The translations under genes and the position numbers were made by a program. A DNA stretch of 64,000 nucleotides from Taudactylus pleione (taxonomy: Eukaryota > Chordata > Amphibia > Anura > Myobatrachidae): contig JAUIMM010000121.1 in NCBI GenBank assembly GCA_031769625.1, positions 14,796,001 to 14,860,000 of the forward strand. The letters run 5' to 3'. How positions within the stretch are numbered: the stretch's first letter is position 1; every line of letters begins with the position of its first letter. The notes beneath the pieces are model-generated. The model was not told the DNA's origin and ran no database searches. It worked only from the letters and a program-made list of their open reading frames with translations. Positions 1-11,100 of the stretch are shown here, one piece after another.

Positions 1-14
1 ATCGCTCATGCATT

Positions 15-270
15 GTGTTTTACAAGGGGTCCCATATAGGTGTCCAAGAGAAACCTTATATGGAAATGCATTTAGCCATTAGGATCATTGTGCCTTATAA
101 CCAACGCAGGGAAATTACACTGATTATACAATTTGAATGTATATATTTCGGATTTATTTTTTTTCCCTCAAGTAAACAGCTGCTACATAATAGGGGTAAG
201 GTTCAATCAGAGAGATTGCTAGACTGTTCATGGAGCAGTGATAAAAAAAAAAAAAAATGTGGGTCCTAGG
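15..270. repeat. Dispersed repeat R1, copy 1
   Basis: About 250 bases that recur in diverged form at 10,650-11,100. Shared landmarks, in the same order, are a block around CCATATA, an AACCTTATA block, TTGTGCCTTATAACCAA, a T-rich run and GGGGAGATTGCTAGACT-like sequence. No coding potential beyond a chance frame. It is probably an old interspersed element of unknown class. Confidence 0.5.
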
Positions 271-281
271 AACCCCTCACT

Positions 282-1085
282 TTACAAAATTGGGGTCCCA
301 CACCACTTTTTCTGGGTCCTGTCACATATTATGGGAGTTGAGGGCAGGCACCAGCTGAGACAGTGCTGGGGGGGTATATAGCAGTTGGAGTAGAGGGGGT
401 TGGGGTAGAGCTGGGGGTAAAGGCAGGGAGAAGTTGGGGTAGAGCTGCAGCTATAGGGGAGTAAGGGCAAGCAGGGATGGGGGTAGGGTGGGGTAAGTGC
501 AGACAGTTGTTGCAACAGTGCTGGGGGGCAAGCAGTGCTGGGGGTAGGGAGGGGCAATGGTATTTAGCAGCTGGCGCAGTACTTGGGGGCATGGTGGGGG
601 TTAGCGGCAAGCAGTACTTGGGGGTAGGACGGGGGCGAGGGTAGATAGCAGCTGGGGCAGTACTACGGGCAAGGAGGAGGTTAGGGACAGGCAGTGCTGG
701 GTGTAGGTAGGGGGCCAGGGAAGATAGCAGCTAGGGCAGTACTGCGGGGGGCAAGGAGGGGGTTAGGGGCAGTGCCTGGTCAGGATAGCACCTGGGGCAG
801 CACTGGGGGTACAGGGGACAAATGTAGATAGCAGCTGGGGCAGTACGGGAGGCATAAAGGGGAAAAGAGCTGTTATAAGCTAGGGCAGTACTGGGGGCAA
901 GGAATAGGTTAGAAGCAGGAAATACTGGGTGTAGGGAGGGGTAAGGGTAGATAACTAGAGCAGTACTGGGGAGCAAGGAGGGGGTTAGGAGCAGGCAATA
1001 CACGGGGAGGTACTGGGGTTAGGGAGGGAGTTAGGATAGCAGCTGGGGTAGAACTGAGGGTAGGGAGGGGGTAAGGATAGACAGC
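282..1085. repeat. Degenerate G-rich tandem array
   Basis: Irregular repeats of roughly 40-85 bases built from the words GATAGCAGCTGGGGCAGTACT, GGGGGCAAGGAGG and GGTTAGGGGCAGG. The plus strand is strongly G-rich with many runs of three to six G. Proline/leucine-rich open frames on the complement are by-products of the composition. The unit length drifts, so this is an old or unequally recombined minisatellite. Confidence 0.75.
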
Positions 1086-1239
1086 ACATGGGGCAGTGGT
1101 TACCTCCTTGCATTTGCTGGGAGCTCCCGCCGGGTTACTGTTGCAGCTCCCTCCTGTCCCATGCAGTGCACAGAGTTCAGCTTGCTGAAGGAGCGCTGGT
1201 TGCTAAATGGGCTCGGGAACACAACAATACTACTGCAGC

Positions 1240-1385
1240 ACAAACAGAATGCCGGGGAGACGGCAGCGCGCAGGGATTGGCTGGGGAGACGGCAGTGCGC
1301 AGAGATTGGCCGAGGAGACGGCAGCGCGCAGAGATTGGCTGGGGAGACGGCGGCGCGCAGAGATTGGCCGGGGAGACGGCCCAAT
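1240..1385. repeat. 29-bp minisatellite, about 4.6 copies
   Basis: Head-to-tail units of 29 bases containing GGGGAGACGGC and GCGCGCAGAGATTGGC. Copies differ at a few positions. CpG-rich compared with its surroundings. The overlapping open frames in several phases arise from the repetition. Confidence 0.85.
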
Positions 1386-2140
1386 CAGTTTTTAAAACTG
1401 GGTCCCCAGTTTGCTGTATCGCGTATTTTGTGATCCCTGATGGAGTCAGGGAGATTGCTACTATGGGAGTCTCCCTGACAATCAGGGATAGTTGGAAAGT
1501 ATGGAGTAGGGACATACATCCTGATTTAGGGCACGTCTTAACAAACATGCCAACCACAGCACATTCCCCTCAAATTCAAACTATAGTTTGGTGGTAAAAG
1601 TTGTTTTGCTTAAAACATTTTCATCTACTCTATTTACAAAGGAGAAAAATAATTATTTTAAAACTTCATTTTAGGTCTATTACATTCACTCTTAATATAG
1701 AAATAGAAGCTGGGAATCTGTGAGGATTTTAGTCTATTTCAAACAAACTTTAGCCTAAAGTCTATGTTCTCAAAAACACACCTGTCAATTCTTTAACAAA
1801 GAAGAAAAGCCTTTTAAAAGAAAGAGGAAATGGTTTTACTGTATTGCAGGAATTAACCTTTGCTCGCAGCTGCCCTGTTAATTGCTACTTCGTTCTGCAC
1901 AGGAAAAACAAATGATTTAATCGCCTGTGATTCATAAGAATAACACACTGGTTAACATAGGAGTCTCCTTAGGCAGGTGTTATCATATGAACATACACGT
2001 GGAAATTTGTAATAAACAACTTTGTTATTACAGGTCTTCCCAACAATGATAGACTGTAATAATCTGGAAATTAAGCAGGGCTGGACCCAACCTCCAAACA
2101 TGATAGATGCTCAAAAAGATGCATTCAAAGTGCCCATGAA
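1386..2140. other. Unassigned AT-rich sequence
   Basis: No supported gene, terminal repeat or tandem structure. A short inverted pair, CCCTGATGGAGTCAGGGAG with CTCCCTGACAATCAGGG, lies near 1,434-1,486. Confidence 0.4.
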
Positions 2141-2240
2141 TCTCAACAGACTTTGATGATATAGTTTGAAGGGGCGGGGCTGCACATCCTAATATTAAAC
2201 ATGATAATAGGTGCTACCATGCTGAGACCAGTAGTTCTAC

Positions 2241-2565
2241 AGCAAAAAGGAGAGGGGGGGGGGGGAAGTAGCAGGTGCACACTATAAGCACTAAGAATAC
2301 AAATGATCAAAATATCTATAATAGACTGCAATAATTAACATGGTTTTAAATGTAAGGTTTCTTAGTACGTTTGGCCAAAGATGTTTGCCCACCTACCACG
2401 TCACGGTGAACCTTATACAGGTGGGTCCCTAACATCTCTAATACTAACACACTAATTCATTTATCAAGGACTTACCTATCATAGAGCCCATTAGATGTCT
2501 GTACTGCAATGAAAGGATCCTATAGGATATAGTGTGCACCTGCTCCTCCCCCTCTCCTTTTTGCT
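2241..2565. repeat. Inverted repeat, arms about 40-46 bp
   Basis: AGCAAAAAGGAGAGG...GGTGCACACTATA at 2,241-2,286 is complementary to 2,528-2,565 (TATAGTGTGCACC...CTTTTTGCT). The spacer is about 240 bases. The left arm contains a G run (about 14) where the right arm has a shorter C-rich tract. Confidence 0.65.
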
Positions 2566-2739
2566 GATATAGTTTGAACCAACTGGATGCGGACTCTATA
2601 GTCCAGCTCTTACCCTGATTAAGGCACTTCAACTTTACAATAGACACCAACAGTGGGTGTCACTGTTTGCACATGGTGGCATCTGACAGGACTACACTCA
2701 TTCACTGAATACATAAAGGTGTCGGAGGTATGTGACGGG

Positions 2740-2865
2740 GCGCTGGCATCCCGACAGTAAGTACTGGGGTTAGGGGAAGGGTTAGGGTTTAGCACTAGGG
2801 GGGAGGAAGGGTTAGGATACTGACCGACAGGCGTATAACAGTCGGGATTCCGAGTGCCGGCATCC
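2740..2865. mobile_element. MITE of the GTTAGGG-core family, copy 1
   Basis: Short element with inverted ends (GCGCTGGCATCCCGAC on the left, GTGCCGGCATCC on the right) enclosing GGGGTTAGGG-like sequence. The same ends and core occur at 10,803-10,990, 11,661-11,966 and 53,030-53,440. The superfamily is not assigned. Confidence 0.6.
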
Positions 2866-3110
2866 AGTCCCCAACCCTGTGACAGTACTGTATGGCCAGT
2901 GCATCAGAATGGTCCCCTATGATCAGATTTAAAAAACTATGTGCCAAATGTAATAGGGTGAGAGTTTAGAAAAATGTGAGAGAAAACGGTCAGCCAATGT
3001 AATAAAGTCACAGAACAGGCAAACTCGCATGTTTTTCAAACTCAAAGATTTAAACTCTCATCCGGGTGTTTCCTGTTTTGAAAATACAACTCGATCAATG
3101 TATTAGTGTG

Positions 3111-3466
3111 AAGGTGCGTAAACACTGGGCGATTAAAGTGAACGACTGAACGATAACGTTATCATTCAGTCGTCCACTTTATCGTCCATTTTTAACACCA
3201 ATACGATGAACGATAACGGCGATGTGCGTTCCCGCTGGTCGTTCATCATTATCGTTCATCGGGTAAACATGCAGGCCAACCTGACGATATTGTTAGGTTG
3301 CTGCATGTTGGGGAATGGGGGAGAGAGTCCGGTGCTGAACGATATCGTTAATGATATTGTTCAGCGGGTGTGCTCAATGTCATGAACGACATTGAGCACA
3401 CCCTGCCGGGGACACACTAGACGATATCGCTCAGGGAGCATATCGTCTAGTGTGTACGCTTCTTTA
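3111..3466. mobile_element. K-type foldback MITE (TTAA-like ends), K1
   Basis: Begins GGTGCGTAAACACTGGGCGAT and ends CTAGTGTGTACGCTTCTTTA. The interior is a series of nested palindromes built from GAACGATA and TATCGTTC. Ends and interior resemble the K copies at 18,352, 19,662, 20,896, 27,186 and 28,137. A piggyBac or Kolobok/T2 origin is inferred from TTAA/TTTA at several ends. Confidence 0.6.
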
Positions 3467-3684
3467 GAGTTTTACTGCTAAACTCTCACCCTATTACATT
3501 TGACCCTATATATCACACTGACAAGAGGGATAACCCAAGAAGGATAATTCCACCCAAAACGGAGTAAAACGCAGACTCAAAAGATTACTCATCCCTGGTT
3601 AAACATTCAAGTGTATGGTGGGATTCCCAAGTCCTATGCATGCCTGCCGGTAATCAGATGATGAGTGTTCATTCTAGCACCCTG

Positions 3685-3863
3685 CACCTGTCACAATACG
3701 TGCAATTCCTCTTTCCTGCCTGGGGTGTTACTCATTGCTCCAGTGTTTCTAGCACATTCAGCTGATGCAACAAACTTCTGAGATACAGACCAGTGCTAGA
3801 AGCACCAGAGCAGAGAGTGACACCCCAGGCAGGAAAGAGGAACTGCATGGGTTGTGGCAGGTG
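3685..3863. repeat. Foldback, 71-bp arms
   Basis: 3,685-3,755 and 3,793-3,863 are inverted copies with scattered mismatches, spacer 37 bases. Both arms contain CCTCTTTCCTGCCTGGGGTG or its complement. The structure lies inside a longer unassigned repeat-like region running to about 4,260. Confidence 0.7.
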
Positions 3864-5782
3864 CAACTCTCCCACATCCAGGACTGTAACTAGGGGTGTG
3901 CCACTGGTGTCGCAACAACGGCCCTTTCTCCTGGCAGCATAGTGCCTGGAACAACACCCTGCAGTCAGTATTTCTGCGGCAGTGCTGCTAGTAGTCTTTT
4001 GGACGCTACACTGAGGCACTATGCCGTGTCTACAGCTGCCAGGGGCATCTGTTGCACTTCCGGGTGCTGGCGGTCCCGCCACCCTATGCGCGATGTGATG
4101 TACAAAGTGGCTGGGCTGGAACAGGGCACTGTTGAGGCCTGGTATAGCCCTGTCCACATCCACAGAGTTACAACTTGCAAGAGGTACGACTCTGAATTGT
4201 CTGTAGTTACACAAATTTGCATATATCGGCTCAGATGCATGCAGTTGCTAAACATTGAGAGGTCAATCTGCTGAAAGGACCTAATTGGGTCAGCAGGAGC
4301 AAGGAGAGTGCACAGATGTCTGCTGCCTTCTCCTTGCCTCCAGTCTTATTTCAGACAAGCTGCAAGTTGTCCATCATAATCATGCAGGGAGCAAGACAGA
4401 CAGGTACTGCCCAAGTGCAACACCTGAGGTCATTAGTATTTTGCAACTTGGTTATGACATTCCACCCAAAATTCAGCTTTGTGGGAAATTGCCCCTTGAT
4501 AAATGGATCAGACCAGTACACCTCTAATATTTAACACGAGGCTGCTGGAGAATCTGCTATGGAGCAGCCCCTACATCGGGAGCCCGGCACGCCAGCCACA
4601 TGTCCCACATCCCCGGGGCACTACCCCGCCACAGACTGCGGCTTAACGGCACATAGCTGGGCATGAAAAAAGAGGTAAGTCCTCCGGAAAATAATAATCT
4701 TCCCTACTCTGTCTAGAGACAGGAAAAAAAGACACAGGGGAACAGGAGGAGCTAGCTTATGTACACCAAGAGGGAGGTCCCTGTAGAAAAAACTTCCTGT
4801 CTGTCACTAGGGAGCTGGAGGACTAACCCACTGTTATGGCTGCCATGGAGACTGAAGAAGAAATTATGGTTATGTTATGTTGTCACTCAGGATATCCAAA
4901 AACCCTGACATGTTGGAATTTGTACAAAGCCTGATATTCAACCAAACTACAGCATCATCTTGTTTTCAGCAGGATAGTCCTGATTTTCAGGCCTCTCTAC
5001 CCACAAAAGGGGGCACATATATTATTTGCATAATTACATATTTAGGTTACGTACTGTAGTTGACTGTTTACTACTTCTAGGGATTTTCCAAGATGTGTCA
5101 GTACAGTATTATGCCACCTACTCTCTACAATGAATGCAGAGATCACAGGGAGATTACAGGAAATGCAAAAAAATGTACAGTATATTACACTAACATCACA
5201 TCCAAGTTAAACGAACTTGTCATGATAAGCATTGTAATACACCAAGGACAGCATACAGTGCACCAGGGGAGGCACACACTGCACCAACGACTGCATAATC
5301 TGCAGCTGATCATCAAAGTGTCCCAGTGTGTGTCTTTGTTGACAACTCTGCCTTTGTCATTGTAACTAAGAAGCATGTAAGCTGGCCAATTCCTCTCTTC
5401 ATCAGCCGGGCACTAAACATTCTCTGGCACAATGAAACGTTTTATCAGGCAGATGACAGATCAGTCTGTCATCTCATCTGGCTTTTACCCTCTGCCGCAA
5501 GACTTAATGATCTTCATGAAGGGATACTGATTCACAGATAAAAATTAAATGCTGATTAACTTTACCAAAGGCTTCCATTATAACTCGTAACTGAACACCA
5601 TAAAACATTTTCCAATTAATAACACAAACGTTCCCTGCCATCTGTGTTTAATGATCACACTGTCTCACTAGTTCTGTATGCAATTATTATTATCCTTAGT
5701 GCATAAAGCTGCAACATATTAGGCACATTTCTAAAGTTAGAAACAATTTAAGGAGTTTTCTGGGAGTTTTATTTATCAACAT
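3864..5782. other. Unassigned sequence
   Basis: No gene supported. The GC-rich stretch 4,540-4,850 has the feel of a retroelement terminal region, but I cannot tie it to a family. A small direct repetition of CACCA-GGACAGCATACAGTG-like words occurs near 5,240-5,290. Confidence 0.3.
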
Positions 5783-6220
5783 TTATACCCCTTTTACACC
5801 GGAGCTAAAGCCCGGGTTATTGCAGGGTTAACCCGGGCAGCTCCTTGGTGTAAAAGGGGTGAGGGTTGGATCGCCGGGGCAAGTGACCCGGCAATCCAAC
5901 CCAGGTAAATAGCAGGGTTTAACACGGGCTTAGCCCGTGAAACCCTGCTGTGTGTACGGCGCACTCCGGGTCTTGATGACCTGCAGTGCGACGCAAGCCG
6001 GCCGCCTGGTCCGGCTTCAGTGGCGCTTGAAGATGACGTCATCTCCAAACGTCCACTTTCACTCTGGAAAAGCCGGGTCTATGCAGACCCGACTGCGGTG
6101 TGAGCGGCGCCGACTCGGGAATATTCCAAGTCGGCACCGACTAAATTCCAGGTCTGATCCGGATAGGAACACTGTTCCAACTCGCCGGTCAGACCCGGAA
6201 TTTTGATGGAAAGGGGTATT
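5783..6220. mobile_element. MITE with TACCCCTTT termini
   Basis: Left end TACCCCTTTTACACCGG, right end (complement) TACCCCTTTCCATCAAAA. The GC-rich interior holds short palindromes such as GCCCGGGTTATTGCAGGG with CCCTGC...CCCGGGC, and repeats of CGGGTC/GACCCG. No coding frame is credible. Confidence 0.6.
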
Positions 6221-6504
6221 ATTTATACAGTATATTGAGCCACCATATTATGGTAGTGCTGTACAGAGATTAATCCATTTTTACAAGCTGACAGTTAAAC
6301 CACCTGTATATGTTTGGTGTATTCGGGAAGGGGACCAGAGCATCTGCAGGGAACACACACATGCACTGGGACAACATACAAAAAAAATACATAGTTAAGC
6401 ACTGGGAGGCAGAAAGATTGTTAAAATGAAGTTGGTTCATTTGATATGTTGTACACACATTATAATACTATTTTTCACTGAATAAAGTAGTTATATAGAA
6501 CTAT

Positions 6505-6722
6505 GGGCCTCATTTATCAACGAGTTATATAATTCACAAAGTGATAAAACTCTTGCGTTTGATAATGGTGCTCCAGCCAATCAGGTCCCATCTGTCATCT
6601 GTTTGAAAAAGGACAGTTGGGAGCCGATTGGCGGAGCACCATTTATCATACGCACGAGTTTTATCACTCACAACGAGTGATAAAACTCGTGCAATGATAA
6701 AACTCATTGATAAATGAGGCCC
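6505..6722. mobile_element. MITE with GGGCCTCATTTATCA termini
   Basis: 218-bp inverted-repeat element. Left GGGCCTCATTTATCAACGAG, right complementary CTCATTGATAAATGAGGCCC. It is flanked by TAT on the left and TAAA on the right, consistent with a TA target. An inner inverted pair (GGTGCTCC...CAATCAG with CTGATT-like...GGAGCACC) is also present. Confidence 0.75.
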
Positions 6723-6885
6723 TAAATTCTATATAGAATGTAAAATTATCTCATCTGTTCAGTCGGTAAATATTGAGAAACAATCCTTACAAAACATGTG
6801 ACTGTCCAAGGAATTCATTTAAAGGGGAAAAACTGTTACACATGGGCAGACATGATACATCCATACACCAAGTAAAAGGATCATT

Positions 6886-7484
6886 GGCCCTCATTCAGAG
6901 CCGCTCGTTAGCGGCAGTACGCTCGTTCCGAGCAATGTTTGCACATCTGCGCATGCGTACGGTTTTTAGTACGCATGCGTGAACCAGTCAGTGCGGCCAA
7001 AAATCGTTTGTACGCTATATAGCGAGTGCCTGCTATTTTGAGTGACAGAATGAGGCGTATGTGGGTGGTAACAGGGGAAGGTGCTTGAAAATGGGGAGTG
7101 GAGATCCGAACGCAGGCGTGCTTAAAGGTCAAAACGGGCGTATTATGGGTGTGCATAATTAATACAGCAGCGTCATTGACCACGTCACTGGGTTATTTTA
7201 TAGCCAGAACTGCTCGCAAATTTGTGGTAGCAAACACCAACCACAAGAATAGCGAGCAGTTCATACGCTGGTCGATGTACTCGATTAATCTAATAAATAG
7301 CGGACATGACGTATGGTGCGAGCGGCCAGGGGGCGTTTTTAACAAATAAACGAGCGTATGTTTTGCTCGCTCGTTCAGACTTAGAGGTGTGAACAGACTG
7401 CAATTTGCGAACGGATCATTTGAATAGCCACCCCTTGTTTTTGAACGAACGACCGCAAATAGCGAACGGCTCTGAATGAGGGCC
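6886..7484. mobile_element. GGCCC-terminus MITE, family i, copy 1
   Basis: 599-bp element with ends GGCCCTCATTCAGAGCCGCT and its complement. A 3-bp duplication ATT flanks it (6,883-6,885 and 7,485-7,487). The interior includes CGCATGCGTAC palindromes and GTGGGTGGTAACAGGGGAAG. It is closely related to 45,015-45,558 and, in the same orientation, to 41,987-42,563. Confidence 0.85.
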
Positions 7485-7745
7485 ATTGTCTGTTATGTAA
7501 AATTTCTGGCATCAAGAAGCCTGTTAGTGCAGTGGAAAGATGCACATGCACACACAGACATATCAGATATCTTCAGAATGGATCTCAGAACATGCCCCAT
7601 CATTAAATGAACTATTTCAATCCATTGGCTGGAATATCCTGGAGACTCACAAATTTAGGGGAGTCCCCCTAGACACCCTGGATCGTGTGCTACCCTCCAC
7701 CACTTTGTCTTGTGAAGTGGGTGAGGCTTTGGTGCAGAGTTTTAA

Positions 7746-8193
7746 GGGCCTGATTCAGCGAGGATCACAAGATAAAGACGCACACAGTCGGTCGATTTTA
7801 GAGATCTGCGTATGTATCGCAGTGCGCGAACTAGCCACTTCTGATCGGGAATGAGAGCACAGTGTGTACGCAGACCCATTGGAGAGTGATTGACACGAAG
7901 TACCGTTTGGGGGTGGTCGGGCGAACGCAGGCGTGCCAGTTCATTGGGACGGCGTTGCAGGGGCGTGCATAAATTAGTCACTGCAATACCATACACAGCC
8001 TGAGGCCTCATAGCGTACACTGAAGTCAGCAATTCCTGAGTGAGGTCTGACCTGCCTTCACTGTGCGTATGGGTCCGATGTTACCGATTGTTTCGCTATG
8101 TTACCCAAGTGTACGGATGTGAGTAAGGGAAGTGGGCGTCTTTATGTTAGGCTGAGATCGATTGCGTGCAGCTATCCTTGCTGAATCAGGCCC
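7746..8193. mobile_element. GGCCC-terminus MITE, family iii, copy 1
   Basis: Ends GGGCCTGATTCAGCGAGGAT and CCTTGCTGAATCAGGCCC with a TAA duplication on each side. The interior shares GTGGGTGGT, GCGAACGCAGGCGT and GGGTCCGATGTTACCGATT with 36,314-36,806. Non-coding. Confidence 0.85.
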
Positions 8194-8441
8194 TAAGTCT
8201 ACAAAGTTTGGGGTGGGCCTCAATGGCTCAAATTGCATTAACAAGGCCACTGCTTTTGCTTCATAGAAGGGAGGTACAAAAATAGACAACTATGCAGTGT
8301 GGTTATTTGGGGTAGCACATATTGCGATATCGGAGAGAAGAAAAATAATGCCAACTGATGGTGGTGAAGAGCATTCGTTAGCCAGGGAAAGTTTAAATAA
8401 AAACTGTGGTTGATTATTATGGTTGATGGAGATGGGATTCT

Positions 8442-8991
8442 GGCCCTGATTCAGAGCCGGACGCTCTGACAGAGCGCTCGCTCTGAATCAGGGCCGTCCC
8501 TCTGAATTTAAGAGTGGCCTCCTGGCCGCTCGCATAGCTGTGGGTGACCACCCACAGCTATAGCGAGCGGCCAAAATGATGGTCGCGATGGTCAAGACCA
8601 TCGCGACCATCGGGCTTGCGACGAGACCCTTGCGGTAGGGTCTCGTTGCCGCAAGCCCTGGGGTGCTTTTGGCTCTATCAGAACCAAAAGCACTCCCACT
8701 GACATCACTTGTGATGTCAGTGGGGCCGGCCCCAGACGGTAGGCGTTCCCATGGGAACGCCTCCGTCTGGACAGCCACGCCCCCGGCACGCCCACCAAAG
8801 GGGGCGTGCTGTCACTCACCATCGACAGCACGCCCCCTTTTGTGTGAGACCCATAACGACGGCTTGGCCTTCGTTATTTGGGTTTCGCGCATGCGCACGA
8901 CGTAGCCGCCTCAGTCGTGCGCATGCGCACTTGGCCAACATCGACCCGCTTGCGAGCGCTCAGCGCTCGCAAGCGGGTCTGAATTAGGCCC
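8442..8991. mobile_element. GGCCC-terminus MITE, family ii, copy 1
   Basis: Starts GGCCCTGATTCAGAGCCGGA and ends GGGTCTGAATTAGGCCC. The interior is a chain of strong hairpins: GCTGTGGGTG/CACCCACAGC, GGTCGCGATGG/CCATCGCGACC, TGACATCAC/GTGATGTCA, GGCGTTCCC/GGGAACGCC and GGGGGCGTGCTGTC with its complement. It matches 9,806-10,318, 31,062-31,580 and the fragment near 29,413-29,566. Several of its open frames are only hairpin read-through. Confidence 0.85.
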
Positions 8992-9174
8992 TCTGTGAGA
9001 AAAAGGCAGTTTTCAGGGAGGGTTCAGGAGAGCGAGGCAAGATGTTCTATAGATGAGGAGATGCTTGAGAGTCCTGCCACCATGGGATCACGGAGTATGA
9101 ATGATGGGTCATGGATTGTGGTGGGATTAGGAGGGCTACTCTCAGCATTTACATTTTATTTTGAAATTTAGGCC

Positions 9175-9425
9175 CCACCCCTTTCCTGGAAAAAGACTGC
9201 GATTGCGAGTCTGAGAAGAGGGGGCGGGGCTAAATGATGCAAATCTCGTCATTCAGCCCCACCCCCTCCTTGTGGACCTGTGATTCCCCATTAAATCTTT
9301 TCATTCTGCCCGCTTCACTAGGAAGTGGGCAGGATGTGGGAGATCTGCCTACACTTCCGGGGTGTGGTGGGCTACCTGAAAAATCAGGACCCTCCCGTGA
9401 CTTCCGGGAGTGTAGGCAAGTACGG
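9175..9425. repeat. Dispersed repeat R2, copy 1
   Basis: Contains TTCACTAGGAAGTGGGC preceded by TTCTGCCC, and later an ACTTCCGGG / CCCGGAAGT-like pair. A second copy with the same order of blocks lies at 20,385-20,600. Class unknown. Confidence 0.55.
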
Positions 9426-9726
9426 TTTAACAGAAAACTAAATGAAGACTAAAAGATGGACAGAGCAACAGGTTAGGAGTGGTGAAATGTTAAGGCAAGA
9501 TGAGTAGCATTTGTCCAGAGGGGCAGTCTTGTTGTGACAGGAGAAAAGAAGTTTGTGATATGTTGCAATTCTCAGTATGCGATTTGCTTTGTATGCTGTA
9601 TGGCTTAAAACATACTTGTCTACTGTTCGAAAAGCATTTCAGGGAGATTGTGAAAGCAACACCTATGAGCGCGTGTTAAAGTTGACTTTTACTGCTATAC
9701 TTGAGAGGTGTGTCATAAAATTAACT
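9426..9726. other. Unassigned sequence
   Basis: No gene, array or terminal repeat recognised in these roughly 300 bases between repeat R2 and a K element. Confidence 0.35.
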
Positions 9727-10572
9727 CAAGCTACGTACACACTAATGACTTGCAAACGACACGATGGTCTTCCAGATTTCCTTAAACTCCTTGACAAAAG
9801 ATATAGGGCCTGATTCAGAGCCGCTCGCTCTGAATCAGGGTCGGGCTTTTTTTTTTTTTTTGGAGCGGCCTCTTGGCCGCTCGCATAGCTGTGGGTGTCC
9901 ACCCACAGCTATAGCGAGCAGCCATGATGATGGTCGCGATGGTCAAGACCATCGGGCTTGCGACGAGACCCTTGTGGTAGGGTCTCGTTCATTGCAAGCC
10001 CCAATAACAGAGCCGGAAGCTCTCCACTGACATCACTTGTGATGTCAGTGGGTCCGCCCCCAAACGGCAGGCGTTCTCATGGGAACGCCTCCATTTGGGC
10101 AGCCACCCCTCGGCCCGCCCACCAAACGGAGCGAGCTGTCACTCAACATCGACAGCTCGCCCCCTTTGGTGCGAGACCCGGAGCGACGGAGTGCCCATCG
10201 CTAGCCGGGTCTCGCGCATGCGCACGACGGAGCCGGCTCCGTCGTTCGCATGCGCTGTGGGCCACCATCGACACGGTTGAGAGCGCTCCGCGCTTGCGAC
10301 CGGGTCTGAATCAGGCCCATAGTGCATACACACTGTGCAATCTTCCAAATGATCGACCAATATATCTTGCATCGTATGGTGGTTAGATCGTTAACTATAT
10401 AATGTTAACATATCGCCTGGTCGTCCGGTAGGGTGTACACACCGCACGATTTGCTGTAAATCGTTAACGAGATTGTCAGATTGAGCACGATAAGTTTAAA
10501 TGATATGTTGTTCCGATGCTTCAGAATCAGACAAATCACTAAAAAAATAGTCTAGTGTGTACGCAGCTTTAC
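9727..10572. mobile_element. K-type element K2, interrupted by a family-ii MITE
   Basis: The left terminus AAGCTACGTACACACTAATG near 9,729 pairs with the right terminus CTAGTGTGTACGCAGCTTTA ending at about 10,571. The element is split by the MITE at 9,806-10,318. The right part begins ATAGTGCATACACACTG, itself terminus-like, so two overlapping K copies are also possible. Confidence 0.55.
9806..10318. mobile_element. GGCCC-terminus MITE, family ii, copy 2
   Basis: Same hairpin series as 8,442-8,991. Termini GGGCCTGATTCAGAGCCGCT and GTCTGAATCAGGCCC, with a perfect ATA duplication (9,803-9,805 and 10,319-10,321). A T run of about 14 follows the first hairpin. It lies inside K2 at an ATAGTGCATACACA site. 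Confidence 0.88.
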
Positions 10573-10649
10573 ATCCAAATGTAAACGAGCCCCAAAACAG
10601 TTAGTAAGATCTATTTGTTGATGAAATCACATGGATACTTTTTAGGGCT

Positions 10650-11100
10650 TGTTCATGTATTTTGTATGAGTCAGAAGTGGTTCCATATAAGTGGCAACAA
10701 GGAAACCTTATAAGAAAATGCAGGTAGACATAGAAATCATTGTGCTTTATAACCAATGAAGGGAAATTAAATAGATTATCCCATTTCAATGTATGGGTTG
10801 GGTATGGTATGCTGGCGCTCAAGATCCCGGAGATCAGAATCCAGACGCCAGCATCCCGGCAGGGTTAGGATGCAGACACCTGCAGGTAAGTATACAAACC
10901 CTACCCCTAAACCAAACCCTTCCTCCCCGCAGCCTAAACCTAACCCTCCCCTTAACCCTAATACTTACAGTCTGGATGCCGACAGGTGGGATATGAACTA
11001 CCTCCCGAATTTATATACATCTGATTTTTTTTTATATAACAGCTTCACAATTGGGGTATGGTGCAATCGGGGAGATTGCTAGACTTTTCAGGGTGAGTTG
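10650..11100. repeat. Dispersed repeat R1, copy 2, interrupted
   Basis: Homologous to 15-270. The left part, 10,650-10,796, carries the AACCTTATA and CTTTATAACCAATG blocks. The right part, 10,994-11,100, carries the T-run and GGGGAGATTGCTAGACTTTT. The GTTAGGG-core MITE at 10,803-10,990 sits between them, which gives the insertion order. Confidence 0.55.
10803..10990. mobile_element. GTTAGGG-core MITE, copy 2
   Basis: Inverted ends GTATGCTGGCGCTCAAGAT and GGATGCCGACAGGTGGG. The core reads CCTACCCCTAAACC and CCTAAACCTAACCCTCCCC, the complement of copies 1 and 3. Inserted into repeat R1. Confidence 0.6.

Noticed and set aside
282..610. Proline-rich minus-strand frames
   Set aside because: Low-complexity by-products of a G-rich tandem array, in two frames at once.
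2755..2810. True interstitial telomere array
   Set aside because: The GTTAGGG words are few and irregular and sit within MITE ends, so they belong to a mobile-element core.
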